A DNA stretch of 64,000 bases. Origin: Phlebopus portentosus. Its lineage: Eukaryota; Basidiomycota; Agaricomycetes; Boletales; Boletinellaceae. Location: positions 1,488,001 through 1,552,000 of the forward strand of contig JAYXKI010000003.1 in NCBI GenBank assembly GCA_037892935.1, in the 5' to 3' direction. The notes beneath the pieces are model-generated. The model saw only the letters and a program-made list of their open reading frames with translations, searched no databases and was not told the DNA's origin. This document shows, piece after piece, positions 51,082 through 63,163 of the stretch. The translations under genes were made by a program, and so were the position numbers. Position 1 is the first letter of the stretch. Every line of letters starts with the position of its first letter.

Positions 51082-54000
51082 ATGAGCCGACAGATAGCTG
51101 AAGTTGCCCCAGATGAGCTATACGCTGTCGTAGTAGGCGCCGCAAGCCAGGATCCTGCTCTTGTCACGGCCTCTGCAACAAGGCTCAAGGAAATGCTTGA
51201 CATGCATGGTACCTTCAATTGTCTGAGTGCTATTGCAGCCCAGCGCGATCTGCCCTTGAATGTCCGCCGACAGGCAATTATCCAATTCAAGAACAACGCT
51301 CTTGGTCACTGGAGAGCAAGAAGGTTTACGGTTTATTCATGGATTTCAAGTCGTGTGTTGACTCACAGATGCACTGTTTTAACAGACTCACGTCCGACTC
51401 CCAGAAGGTCGAGATACGCGGCCGCTGCTTAACACTTCTTGATGAGAGCGACGATCTTGTATGTGGCTTAAGCTCGACATTCCATCCACCAGCTCATGTT
51501 CTGGCTTTGTAGATCGCAGATTGCAACAAATTCAATATCGCGAAGATGGCGCGTGTTGATTACCCAAATGCATGGTTCGTGTTTTTTGATCGCTGAACCT
51601 TTATTCTTCTGATGTCTTTTCTGATCAGGCCAACTTTGGTATCAGACATTGTTGTTTCAGTTCAAAGCGCTCTTCATAATTTTATAAGCTCTGGAGGTAG
51701 CGACACGAAAGCAGCTCTGGTGCTTGGGCGTTCGTTGGATATTCTCAATTATATTCTCAAGGAATTCGCTTCGATCAAAATGCCGGGAGGTATTCAGACT
51801 ATGGGACAAGTATGCTCATTTTTTCTCAGTCTGATCGTTGGTTCCTAATATCTATTCCGTCACCCTCAGCTTGTTGAGGTACTACATCTCAAAGTACAGG
51901 AATATTATTATACGCTTTCGTCTAATTTTCCTTCGGTCATCAACTCCTCTTCAATAAGCAATCGTACGACCACGGATGCAATAATCAATGCGCATATAGC
52001 TTATAAGTGCCTGTCAAGAATGGCCATCTGGGGTTGGCAGCGGAGAGGGCCTTCCAGTACCAACAATCTTCAGCCATGGGTTCGCAGCAATGTGCACTAT
52101 CTCCATTATAATATCTTACTTTGTATCCAGGTAGAGAGTTTCTTTGAAGCCTCCGCATCTCAGCTAAAGGTCCTTGAAGACCTACGAGTCGGCCTAGTCT
52201 CTTCTTTGAACATCTCTCCCGCAGAACGTCCAGCAGATCAATATACAGCTTACTCCATAGACTTCCTCACGCGGCACATTCGCCGCTATGGAAAATTGTT
52301 TCGACGGATGCAACAGCTGAATTGCCCAAAGTTTGTGGCCCTGAATGCTTCTCCCGAACTTGTGTTGTATTATTGGAGCAAAGTGGTACAGGCAACAAAC
52401 GGACCGCCTGAGTACATTGCAGGTGAGTCTGAATTGCCTCCAAAACATCCGAGCCTAAAGTTACTTGAAACACCAAGATTCGCAGTACGCCGTCTTCCCA
52501 GTACGATTCCTAGTCCAGGCGATGGTACTTTTTAAAGAGAGCCTAGGACAATGGAGCTTGACCAAGAAGGGAACCTCGAGTCAGTAACATAGTGATTCAT
52601 TTTCCGCATTTCCCGATAATCGTATCTCCTCATTTAGCGTTTTCCAAGGAATTTGTCGAAGAAGCAGTGAAGCTACTCGTGACGCGATTCATCCCTTTAA
52701 ATCCCAAGGATTTGGATGCTTGGCTAGCGGATCCAGAGGAATGGGCTAATCTCGAAGATAAAGAGAGTGACCAGTGGGAATACGAGCTCCGTGTACGTAG
52801 CATAGACAGCACCATTATAGTCCAGGGTGCTAACATTGAATCAGCCTTGTGGAGAGAGGGTCTTGATGGTTCTTGCAAATCAGTACCGAGACTTCGTTTC
52901 ACCGCTACTTAAGACAACATTCGATCAAATAGTCTGTAAGTGCGTAATAACGGAGTTCTATGGACATTTTCTCTTAATCGGCATTCTAGCTTCGTCGTCC
53001 TCGGACCTCAACATCATTCTGCAAAAGGAAGCGCTGTACTGTGCGATTGGTCGGTGCGCACGGTGGCTTATCAAGGAAATACCGTTCCAAGACTGGATTT
53101 CTCAAAGCTTAGCAGCGGAAGCGAGAGATCCAAATCCAAAGTATGTCTGTCTGATCTTGTCGACTTCCGCAACAGCTCATCTGATTTTAGCTATCCGATA
53201 CTTAAGAGGCGTATAGCGTGGGTCCTTGGCAAACTAGTCAGTGATGAATGTGTGAACCCGAACACTGATATCTGGATCATATTGGTTTACCTTCTCGGTG
53301 ACCAAGTGCCCGGATCTGATCAAGTCGTGAGGTTTGCTGCCGCGGACTCATTGAAAGAATGCATTGATGTAAGTATCCTTTCAGCGCTAAAGGCCTGCTC
53401 TGATCCCTTATCATCATTTGGTTTCAGAGCCTCAAGTTCAATGCAAATGAGTTTGCACCGTTTCTGGCCAACGCAGTTCGGGGACTTCTTGACTTGATTT
53501 CCGGGGCCGATACTCTGGAAGCCAAGCGTCGTGTCACGGGTTGTCTTAACATTGTCATCGAGAGTGTCGGAGAACGGGTAGGAGTTGCTTGTTTTGTACG
53601 CTCATTCTTCGCTCACTCTTTATAGATCGTGCCGTATATGGACATGATCTCTATAGCTATTCCTCATCTCTGTACGTACACACTGGGGCTTTAATTGAAT
53701 ATATCCGAGGCTGATGCATAACTTTATAGGGACGTCCGCTGAGGACGACGCTTTATACAGGGCCATTCTTTTGGAAACCTGTACTAAACTTGTTGACGTA
53801 GGTTCTTTCTATCAAACATTCGTGCAAGCGCGCCATTGATTGTTCCTCTCAGGCATTGAAACATAACTCCGCTTCCCTGAATCCTATAACTGTTCCTTTG
53901 TTACAGGAAGCTCTTTCTGATAATGTAAGTCTTCCTGTTGTATTGTGCTCTGCAGATTAATGGATCCGTATGCGCGCGTAGCTCCGCGTACAATTAGACG

Positions 54001-55231
54001 AGGACGCACTGAATTTTTGGAAATCATGTCTGACAAATGCAGTCTCGCTCAGCAATATAAATGGCGGATCGTCCTTGCTTCAACTCGTTCCCATTGCTAT
54101 CGACCTGCTATCTGAAAACCTCGACTTACTAGGATCTATTACTTCGGTCATTAGATCATATCTGATCCTTGATGCGAACGGCATACTTCAGGTGATTCTT
54201 TCGATATTGTTAAAGCACTTGTTGACTGAGAGATTGATCATTACTTGATTCCAGGCCTACTCCGTCCCGCTTTTCAATGCCTTTGCAAAGGCACTTGATC
54301 AAGCCCTCCAGACGAACCAGAAGGATATAATGAACCTTTTACAGCTGATAGCACAATTAGTACCTGCGCAGCTTTGGGCCGAACCAGCATACTCGTCCAG
54401 CATCTTTTCAAAGCTGGTGAAGGACCTCATAGAGGATAGGGCATTGACGACGCTTTTAACGGAGGAAATTTGCTTATTCGCCCGCATCGCGCTCAACGAC
54501 ACGCATGTCCTTTACCAGCTCATTTCAGCCACTGCAATAAAAATGAACAAGCCGGAAAAGGAATTGTGGGAGGCGCTTCTAGATCAATGGTGGCGAAGGG
54601 TGCTTTCTTACATGTTTACATGGTCCTTACCGGATCACTAATATTCGTTTTCGTTGCCAGTTTGATAATATGTCTGAACCGAGGCCTCGCAAACTTGCTG
54701 CAATGGGAATAGCATGTCTCGTCTCTGGGTGTAAACCGGAAGTCTTGGATAGATTGGATGGGGAGATTTTCAACCTCTGGCTAGATGTCTTCGGCGAGAT
54801 GAAGGAAGCCTTGGAAAATATAGCAGAGGTGCCCGAGGACGAGTAAGGTCGCAGTTGTTATTTTATGGGCTCTGTCTAAAAATCGCTCAGGGTCGAGTCG
54901 TCCATGATCTGGTCACTACATGCATTTTGGAGATCGAGTGGAAGAATTCTGCCTGACACCCTTGACGATTTGAGGGGGACACCCGAGTATGAGCGCTGGC
55001 AACAGGTACGCTTGATCATTTAGCATTCATGCCGCAGCGTGACAGACAGGCGATTGTACGAATCATCAGATTTATCTTCATGATCCCGTCGAGACGCAGA
55101 AGCTTACGACGTTCGTCGCACAAAAGCTTCAGCAAGCCCAGGCAACGTACGGGCCAAACTTCGAGGCAGATTACTTGAGCAAGACGGACCCAGAGGTCCT
55201 GAAGCAATTGAGGAAAGAATTCCAATCTTAA
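51082..55231 (+). CDS. Importin-beta family karyopherin (KAP120/importin-11-like)
   Basis: Nuclear transport receptor made of HEAT repeats. ATG 51082 gives MSRQIAEVAPDELYAVVVGA. The importin N-terminal domain is visible: ASATRLKEMLDMHGTFNCLS, AQRDLPLNVRRQAIIQFKNN and KVEIRGRCLTLLDESDDLI, which binds Ran-GTP. Then NKFNIAKMARVDYPNAWPTL matches the I-x-x-A-R-x-D-Y-P-x-x-W-P signature that I associate with Kap120/importin-11. Helical repeats continue: LGRSLDILNYILKEFASIK, VLEDLRVGLVSSLNISPAER, KLLVTRFIPLNPKDLDAWLADPEEW, IVCKCVITEF..., GCLNIVIESVGERIVPYMDMI and LLQEALSDN. The last exon ends DPEVLKQLRKEFQS with TAA at 55229-55231. Around fifteen introns, roughly 1000 residues. The cargo is unknown; in yeast Kap120 imports ribosome-assembly factors. 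Confidence 0.82.
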
Positions 55232-55434
55232 AATTATCAGAAATCAAGTAATTTTTGCGTACTTCCTGCTCTGTATCAACTAGTTCCAGCCGACTGCTTA
55301 GTCGTTGACACAGTATGTCTTGCTTTGTTTCTTGCTATACTTCACTCCTAGCTAGCCAATAATGCTAATCTTGTCAGGTCTTGATTTACTTAGTGACCTC
55401 GTTTGTACGTACAGTTTCTGTACCGTAGGAGAAA

Positions 55435-56959
55435 TCAAAGATCGCTGTGTTCGCTGCCTAATGACATATCCATATCGCTCTCAAACGACGCACGCTCGTC
55501 TATCTCGCTTGCCCACCCCTCACTCGTCCTCGCAGTGTCATCTTCGCAAATGGCGTCCACGCGCTCACAACTGTGCACCGTCTCCAAGCAGCGAAGACAA
55601 GTCCAGCCGTCATCTCCATCGTCAACGGCTCGTAACAGTCTCTCGGATAAGCAGACATAGCAATAAATGTGCCCACATGATGCTCGGTACGAAGTCGTAA
55701 TAGGGTATGTTGGTGGAACATCTTCCATCCCTTCAGCACCCGGTTGCGCCGAGCTCGTCGATGGTACAGTAGCGGCTGATTCTAAATATGCAGCGAACGT
55801 ATTGGACTCAGAAGAATCGCTGGCACCAGGTAGCGAACTAAGTCCAAAGGAAGCGTTATCTGCGCATATGGCACATTGGTTCTCCGGAAGGCCGAAGAAT
55901 TTGCCCGTTTGTGAGGAAACTTGAGAAGAACCCCGAGAGCCTGACGCGGAACTAGAGTGAAAAATCGAGCTCCAGTTGAAATTTCGCATCCGTGAAGTTA
56001 CGTGGTTGTAAATCCTTCGGAAGGCACGAGAGCTGAATACAGGAAGGAAGAGCAAGAGGAATTCCTAAGAGAGTATTAATTGTAGTGGTAACCTGATTGA
56101 ACGGGGCGACTCACTGTGAAAGCATGCCACACCATCTGGCGATTCATGAACTCATAGCTCACTTGCCGATTTGTTAGCTTCTGCGAAGGGACTAGCCGCA
56201 TCCCGAGAAGTCTATCAGCCAGGGTGCGATATCTACAAATTGGTATGCAGATTAAGCATGTCTATGGCAAGCAACAAAACAGCAGTCACCTTCCATTCCA
56301 CAGGAAGACCACGAAGTTCAGAAGAGCACCTGCAGAATGAGCTGACTCCAAGTTGCTCAAGATGTTCCATGCCTTCCGTCTCTTATCAGAAGAAGGTGTA
56401 TCAGGCCATGCATTTGATAAAGCATGACTTCTTATGCGAGCATGAAAGTATGGAACCAGCATTGTTAAGGAGGCGTGCATTACTAAGGCACTCTTCGGCA
56501 GACCCGATGCTAGATGATCCTCTATGTCAATATGGGGCAAGAAAAGACGCGAAGGGCCAGACGAACGTGCAAGAGCCCTTGTTGTAGACCATTTACAGCG
56601 GTATCGCAGATCCTGCAGCTTCGCACCGTACGTGGCGCCTGCATCCCACAGAGAGAATTTATACAAAACAAGCCTGATGAACAAGGACAGCTCTGGCTCA
56701 AGCTTAGATCTTAAGGCTGAATTATGTGAGCACATAGTGGCAAGGGCTCTGAAGTGGACCGCCTACCTACATTAACGAGGCTTAATGCCTTCGCTAGAGG
56801 TTCCTGAAGCAGCTGAACGAGCTCTTCATCGAGTAATTCTGCATCTAGTTGGTTTACGCGAAGGACTCGAGGCTTAGAGCTCGAAGAAGGCCAAGCTCTT
56901 CTCCATTCTGTGAGTTGTGGTTCCGCATCCTCCCAAGCTTTCTGCCAACGAGTAGACAT
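55435..56959 (-). CDS. PEX2: Peroxin 2, RING E3 ligase of the peroxisomal import machinery
   Basis: PEX2 acts with PEX10 and PEX12 in the peroxisomal membrane to ubiquitinate the receptor PEX5. ATG 56959 (MSTRWQKAWEDAEPQLTEWR) leads to PRVLRVNQLDAELLDEELVQ, the diagnostic PEX2/10/12 N-terminal RVNQLDAxxLD block. Next are LEPELSLFIRLVLYKFSLWD and GATYGAKLQDLRYR, then the membrane region (ALLNFVVFLWNGR and neighbours) and RAFRRIYNHVTSRMRNFNW. The RING is CAIC ... CGHIYCYVCL ... CLRC, with the C-x-H-x2-C core intact; some 62 residues rich in S, T and P separate the first cysteine pair from the third ligand. After the RING the tail is acidic (GWASEIDERASFESDMDMSL). The gene converges on the karyopherin gene. 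About five introns. Confidence 0.87.
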
Positions 56960-57140
56960 GGATGTTGGGACCCAAATTATCGTGTCGATCTCCCATGTGA
57001 ATACGTAACTCCATACCTCGCTTATATAAGGAATGTATGCCCTGGGCACTGTTGAATTTGAAAATAAACAAATAAAATGGGAGTGTTAAATGATATTCAA
57101 TATGTAATTCTATCTTCCCTCTGCTGCTCCGTCACCAGTC

Positions 57141-58228
57141 ATGAATCTCCTCGGTCTTCCGCCTGAAATCTGCATCGAAATCCTCCTTTTGCGGCTTACG
57201 GCAGTGTAGAGTTTGCTTGTAATCTGGCGGTCGTCTCATCGTGGACGAACAAACTCGCCCAACAAGCGCTTCTTTCTGCAGTCAGTGTCATTCACACAGA
57301 CAGGCTTATGTCTTTCTTCAAGTGCCTAGGACTCGTCAAAGGTCCGTTCCCAAGACGCATTCCCGTCGGGAACCTCTTTCGTTTGAGTTTCAGGCAAATC
57401 CCAGAGTTGAACCCGACGCACGATGCACGACATCGCGTGTGTGTTCTTCGTAACCTCTGGCTGATTCCAATAGGCATCCAGCAGACAAGTATGGAGGATC
57501 ATGTGTACACGCGCTTGGCGCTTCAGTTATGTACGAACATACAGAGCCTCGCATTGACTGGAACCGCCTTCTCCCACTTCTTGGTCAATAAATCCGAGCA
57601 CTTTCGTGATGTGACGGACGCCGATGGCGCCGATATCGAGCAGTCACCATATCCTTACCTGACACGTTTGACGCTCCTTGACTCCACCCCAGCGCTTATC
57701 ATGGAGCGTCACTACAGGCGAGCCGAGGAATACGTTAGACTATTCAAGCAACTCACGCATTTCACAACATATGGTTTCTATCACCGAAACGGCCTTCCAG
57801 TTCCCATCCAATATTTTCCTTCACTCACGCACGTCGCTCTGCCACTCATTCTCAATCCTCCTCAAATTGAAGAAGAAGAAATAGATGAGGTCCAGATTAC
57901 GACTGCGGAGATATACCAGATGACGGGAGGATGGAAGCTGTTACAATCGACGCGACAAATCCAAATGCTTGTATTCCTCTTTCCGTCTACAGGCCAAATT
58001 AGCAGGGGAAGTCATCTTGCTGACCTGTTTATACGTCATCCGCCAACCAACCTTATTTTGGAGGCTAATCGACTCGACAAACGGGCGTACGCGCTTCCGA
58101 TTGACGGATTAAGTGAGTTGCACAGGCAATGGTACGGCGAGGCTAGAGGAGGACCAAGTATTTGGGATCTAGCAAGGAATACCCTCGAGAGTTACCATCG
58201 GGCATTTGGACCTTTTGGTGTTTTATGA
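57141..58228 (+). CDS. F-box-like protein, frame broken by an apparent 1-base deletion near 57190
   Basis: The start MNLLGLPPEICIEILLLRL (ATG 57141) is an F-box-like opening but stops at TAG 57207. One frame over, AYGSVEFACNLAVVSSWTNK with LAQQALLSAVSVIHTDRL continues without a break into a 306-codon frame from ATG 57308 to 58228 (MSFFKCLGLVKGPFPRR... to SYHRAFGPFGVL). Inserting one T into the TTTT run at 57187-57190 would restore ILLFAAYGSVEFA. No intron with GT...AG ends fits the gap. The main part shows leucine-patterned segments (LCTNIQSLALTGTAFSHF, YPYLTRLTLLD, LFKQLTHFTTYGFY, FPSLTHVALPLIL), as in F-box/LRR-like fungal proteins. It may be a recent pseudogene, a homopolymer sequencing error, or a gene that starts at 57308 without an F-box. 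Confidence 0.58.
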
Positions 58229-58410
58229 GTTAGATTGCGACGGAGTGATATACTAGATGAGCTTGGTTTTTTTGTAAATTATGTAGCCCGATCAACAACT
58301 GAACAATTCCCTATTTATATACAATAAATAATGATTGTCGCGTCGATCCCTGACTCATTTTCCCATTTGGTCTCGACTTACGCTCGCTCTTCTCCATCTC
58401 GAAAATTTGA

Positions 58411-60453
58411 ATGCAATGCGTCAGAGCTCTTCTATCCTTATCACGATCATCTATCCTCTTTCCAGCCTTGGCGTATAGCTCGAGGTGGTACAGCATGACG
58501 ACTCGGACCTACAAGGATGCCATCGACCGCCTGAACAGTCTCCAATCCAATCAGGCGATGATTGAGGCAAGCCGTGCATCCGGAGGTCGTATGGAGAAGT
58601 TTGCCATGCATGATACCCAAGAATATCTCGGCAGGATTGGGTATACGGTAGTTTTCTCGCTATGAGGCAAATTCAAATTCCGACATTAATATTCGTGCAG
58701 CCTCAGGATCTCAACAAGCTAAATGTAATCCATGTCACTGGCACCAAAGGCAAAGGCTCAACATGTGCCTTCATCGATTCCATACTTCGTCACGCCATGC
58801 CTCAGTGGAAGATCGGTGCGTCTGTATGCTCTTTTGGGACGACCACGACTCATTCAACTCTATAAGGTCTCTATACATCCCCTCATCTTGTCGCGGTTCG
58901 AGAGCGAATTAGAATTAATGGAAAGCCTATCGCAGAGGAAGACTTCGCCAAATACTTCTTTGAGGTTTGGGACAGGCTCGAAAATAATGACGTGGTACGT
59001 GCTTTCGGTACAATCTTCAATCGTACGATACGAAAACTCAAAGGTACTAGAAGAAATACGACCACACACCTCCAAAACCCATGTATTTTAGAATGGTCAC
59101 CTTAGTCGCATTTCATGCTCTCATGCAGATGAAGGTGGGGCTTGCTCACGTATATTACCTGCCGCCGTACTGACGCTGCAAACCAGGTCGATGCTACGAT
59201 ACTCGAGGTTGGTGTCGGTGGGGCTTATGACTGCACAAATATTGTCCCCAAACCAATCGTCACAGGCGTTTCTGCACTTGGCATTGATCATGTCGCTGTT
59301 CTTGGGAAAACTATTAGGGAGATTGCATGGCAGAAAGGCGGCATTTACAAGGTAGGATCGAGGACGTTACAAATGAAAAGTGAGTAAGCTGATGCCTCTT
59401 CAGGAAGATGTTCCTGCATTCACCGTGAACCAGCCCGAAGACGGTCTAGAGGTATTAGAACAGCAGGCCAGAGACCACAAAGCTTCAAATTTCACTGTCG
59501 TTCCATTTATTCCAGGACTTTCCGATATTGAGCTCGGTAATATATCATACTTTGTGCTCCAATGAACTAGATCATTTCTGACACTATGCTCGTCTAGGAT
59601 TACCTGGTTTACATCAGTATCAGAATGCCAATCTTGCAGTCCACCTTGCACAGGAATTCTTACGTGCGAAAGCTTCGTTGATTTCACAGAGCACTCTGTC
59701 GAGCGCGGTCATTCAGGGATTGCAAAATGCTCGCTGGCCTGGTCGATGTCAGACTGTGGGAGATCCTGCGTTCAAAGGCGCGACATGGTTCCTTGATGGG
59801 GCCCATACGAAAGATAGCCTTGAGTGTTGCGCTCAGTGGTTCTTCACGCCAGACGTTGCTCTCAGAAAGCCACCGTAAGTCTCCTCCCATCGACACAGAA
59901 TAAAGGTCGCAGATTGAAGGTGGATGGGCAGACAAGCACCGAAGAGAGTGTTCGTGTTCAACTGCACGAGTGGCCGTAACGGCGTTTCATTCCTGACGAC
60001 TGTGTTGTCTAAAGCGAAGACGCAACTCCATCTACATGGTGATGGTACCCTAGTTGCGGAAAGATTCTTCGACCATGTCGTTTTTACATCGAATGTAACG
60101 TATGCAGACGGGGCTTTTAAAGGCGGTATATATTTGCTATTGTTTGACAAAACTGCACAAGTTGATGTCAGTGTTTAGACTTGACGAACCGCGTAGTGGC
60201 GGAGGAGACTATTGACCCTCTTAAAGTACAGCGCGAATTGGCGGAGGCTTGGGGAACGCTCGTGCCAGACTTCCCAAGAGAGAACATTCATGTGGAGAAG
60301 TCCATTGAGCATACGGTCAAGTTCATCCGTAGTTTGCAAGGAACAAGCGATGATGATAGAGAGACTAGTCCAGTCGACGTTCTAGTCGCCGGGAGTCTGC
60401 ATCTTGTCGGTGGTGTTATAGAAGTCGCTGGATTAAGTGATGTTGCTCTATAG
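58411..60453 (+). CDS. MET7: Folylpolyglutamate synthase
   Basis: Adds glutamates to folates in cytosol and mitochondria (EC 6.3.2.17). ATG 58411 gives MQCVRALLSLSRSSILFPAL, an amphipathic, Arg/Ser-rich stretch suited to mitochondrial targeting; a second in-frame ATG at 58495 starts MTTRTYKDAIDRLNSLQSNQ, the usual cytosolic beginning. Downstream: EKFAMHDTQEYLGRIGY; NKLNVIHVTGTKGKGSTCAF with the ATP P-loop (GTKGKGS); TSPHLVAVRERIRINGK-type segment; DATILEVGVGGAYDCTNIVP; SALGIDHVAVLGKTIREIAW with the Asp-His metal site; GLPGLHQYQNANLAVHLAQEF; and WPGRCQTV (C-terminal domain). The end is PVDVLVAGSLHLVGGVIEVA, a family hallmark, with the stop at 60453. About eight introns. All the landmark residues are in place, so the enzyme should be active. 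Confidence 0.95.
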
Positions 60454-60583
60454 ATTTGCGTTTTGTACCAGCAGTTTTCTAGAATACATATTCAACTTTT
60501 TACTTATTACGTTCGTCTTAGTATGATAGAGCAATTTCACATCATAGGTAAATGCAATAGAATATCTCCGAGTATGCCTGTCG

Positions 60584-62835
60584 TCAGTGATACCCTAACG
60601 AAAAAGGGATCATCGTCTGCCCCAGCCTCCCGGTCCACAACAATGGATTGCCTAGGGATTCCAGTTCGGTCAGTATCAGAAAGTCATCCAAGATATTTGA
60701 ATCGCGACCTCCCACCTGTCTGTCAAGAAACTCCCTCAATCTGATCTTGAGACCCAGTGGTCCTAGGTCAAAATCTTTGGCGTGCTCTTGGGCCAAAACC
60801 ATGAATACGTCAAGGCGAATAGGCTGTTTGTTGAATGTCAGAGATTTAGTAAATATAATATAATGATGATTTACTTCATAGCGTAGTACTCGTAGGTAGA
60901 GTGTCTCGTCTTCCAAAATCTTGGATCTGAACTTCTCAAACAGCTCTTCGTCGTTGACAACCGAATCACCGCAGTTGACGTCCTTGTCTTGAACCTTGGT
61001 CCACTTTGCATTCTGTTTGCTCGGCGAGGATGTCTTCTTCATATGTATTTGATGTACGGAAGGTGTGTTGTCAGTCAAAGCTGCACCGATGGAATGGTCC
61101 AAATCTAGTTTCGACATTTCTGCGGCAACATCCTCAACTATACAATTGTTGATGGCCTTCGTATGTGAATTTGCGGTCGGCGTCCTTGTCGGCGACGAAC
61201 AAGAGATTACACGGCCATCATCGATATGTGATTCATCGTGCGCATACGTGTTTTCGTCTTCTTGCATTTCAGGATCAAAAATCAAGACTGCGTTATCACC
61301 CACGACATCATTATCGTCAGTGTCATACAAAAAACAATCGTCGTCACCCCATGTCAGATCATTGTTGTTTTGTGTATTACAAGACCTCAGTGAAGATGCT
61401 AAAATATCTGGTAAATAGGTGAGCAAGCCAAGATGAAACCAAGAGTACGCACTGTGGTAAGGACTCACCACATCCGCATTCAAATCGGTGTTATAAAGCG
61501 AAACTCCGGAGCGCCTCGCAGAAAGCAACTTCGAATCATCCGGGAGCCGTACTTCAGGTAGAGAATTAGGGGAAGGAGGTTCCGCTATTAGGTCAAGCGT
61601 ACGAGGGGCAGTCCGATCGGCACACTTTGCTGTCCCGAGTTTGCTCCCTGGCAATGGTTGAGTAAGCGGAGGATCAAGCTCATCATCGTCCAAATACGAC
61701 GAATTAAGGGGTGATCGGGAACCATGTCTGCTCCGCCCTGATGTCTGTGTAATCGAAGGGGCCAGCACTGCTTCGCCATCGTGTCTGGTAATCTGACCAA
61801 AAGACGGTCGACCAAGGATTGTCCTTGCGCGGTGGCGAATACCGTCACGCGATTCAGAGATGGCCTTGACGGTGCTCGGAAACTCCTTCTGACGTTTTGC
61901 AGTTCGCAGTGCCACATTCTCCTTGACTACGTGTTCCAAGTATGTTTTAGGAGGAGGTTCTTCAGCGCATTTATCGATTGTATCGGCCTCCCTAGCCTTC
62001 TCAAACCCTGCCTTAATTTCGCGTGAGATAAGAACATTCAAGGTTTCTTCCGTGAAGCGGGCTTTCCTCGCACAAGCCCGCATGTGAGATACTTTGTTTG
62101 TGGCGGATTTTCGAATTGTCCATTTGAGATCGCAGCTGACACATTTTGAGAGGAATTTCAGCTGTCGTTCGGAAAAGCCAAGATAAAATGCGGCTGCTTT
62201 GACAGAACCCTGTCTGCTGAGCGAGCCCTTGGAGGTTCGATCATATGCACCGCTTTCTGAGAGGTTCTAGACGAGGTACCTGCTATTGACGACGATTGCG
62301 AAGATGCAGAAAATACAAAGGAGGCGATCTTCGTGCGCATCCTATTGGTTCTCTCCTCCGCTTCAATGTTGCTCTCGTCGCTCTCGTCGCCTGTCACTGT
62401 TTGTGTTTGAGAGTCAGGAAAGCTCGCCTGGATGACTGTGCCCGTCGCAGAAGCTCCAGCAGCGCCCACAAATAAAGTGCTTGTAGCCGTGGACTCCCTT
62501 CTGCTATTGCCTGAGAAATCAGGTGATATCACTTCAGCGGAAACGGACCGTTCGTGACGAGAAGTTTGACGCGAATCTATTGAAGCGTTTGTATCGTATA
62601 GGTAATAATGGTTTCGACTCAGCATACCATCATTACAATTTGACACGAGTCGGGTATCCAGAATCACAGAATGTTGAGAGTCGGAATCAGTGAGCTCAAT
62701 AATTCCAATGGTCTTTAGTTGTCCTTTTCTTCTTCGACGCTCTTCTTTGCGACGTTTTCTGTACTCCTCTCTTTCTGGCTCCGAGTCCTCAACTATCTCC
62801 GCTGTCTGAGTACAACCCAATTGTCTTTTGATCAT
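60584..62835 (-). CDS. SLX4: SLX4-like structure-specific endonuclease scaffold
   Basis: Scaffold of SLX1-SLX4 in DNA repair and recombination. Reads leftward from ATG 62835 (MIKRQLGCTQTAEIVEDSEP), with a nuclear, disordered acidic/basic N-terminus. Two introns restore frames: 62269-62318 (50 bases, KIASF to NLSESGAYDRTSKG) and 60824-60874 (51 bases, LYLRVLRYE to PIRLDVFMVLAQEH). After the first, GFSERQLKFLSKCVSCDLKW with HMRACARKARFTEETLNVLI is a C-x2-C...H-x3-C zinc-binding element of the type seen in Slx4. The middle is disordered and low in conservation. The C-terminus LRYEPIRLDVF...LKIRLREFLDRQ matches the Slx4 conserved C-terminal region that contacts Slx1. It ends SLGYH at 60584. A BTB/POZ domain was not identified. 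Confidence depends on these short motifs. Confidence 0.74.
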
Positions 62836-63163
62836 GGTAGTTCCACCGTGAGTTCGAACAGCAAGAGAAACGCGTTGCTCGAGACGAACTGCTTTTCCAA
62901 GGAAAAGAAAAAGCGGGTGGATTTGGAAAAGTCAAAGACCACGCGATTGGAAAGAACTGAGATGCTGAGATGTCGCGACAGCCACGCGACGCGTCGCCGC
63001 GGTGATTCACGTGACGATCGGAGTCCGCAGTTCCGTTCCTGGTGGAGTCTGAAGGACAAATTATACAGTAAGTATGTACTTGAACTCAGCGCCCATGCCG
63101 GCTGTTGCATGTCTGTCTCCATCTCAAATCTAGCTGCAAAATTTATTTATTTTGCTCAAAACG
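62836..63163. other. Divergent promoter region between SLX4 and EFR3
   Basis: These 328 bases carry both start regions. Several frames run through (for example the plus frame 62719-63255) but overlap the SLX4 start on the other strand, so I call none. The SLX4 and EFR3 starts could lie a little further out than I placed them. Confidence 0.5.

Noticed and set aside
57241..57453. Plus-strand 70-codon frame at the F-box-like gene
   Set aside because: Different frame from the conserved CNLAVVSSW...MSFFKCLG reading; a shadow.
61433..61493. GTGAGT...CCAG intron-like segment in the SLX4 middle region
   Set aside because: Splicing it would put a stop codon directly after GADV-like sequence, whereas reading through keeps one long open frame, so I left it unspliced.
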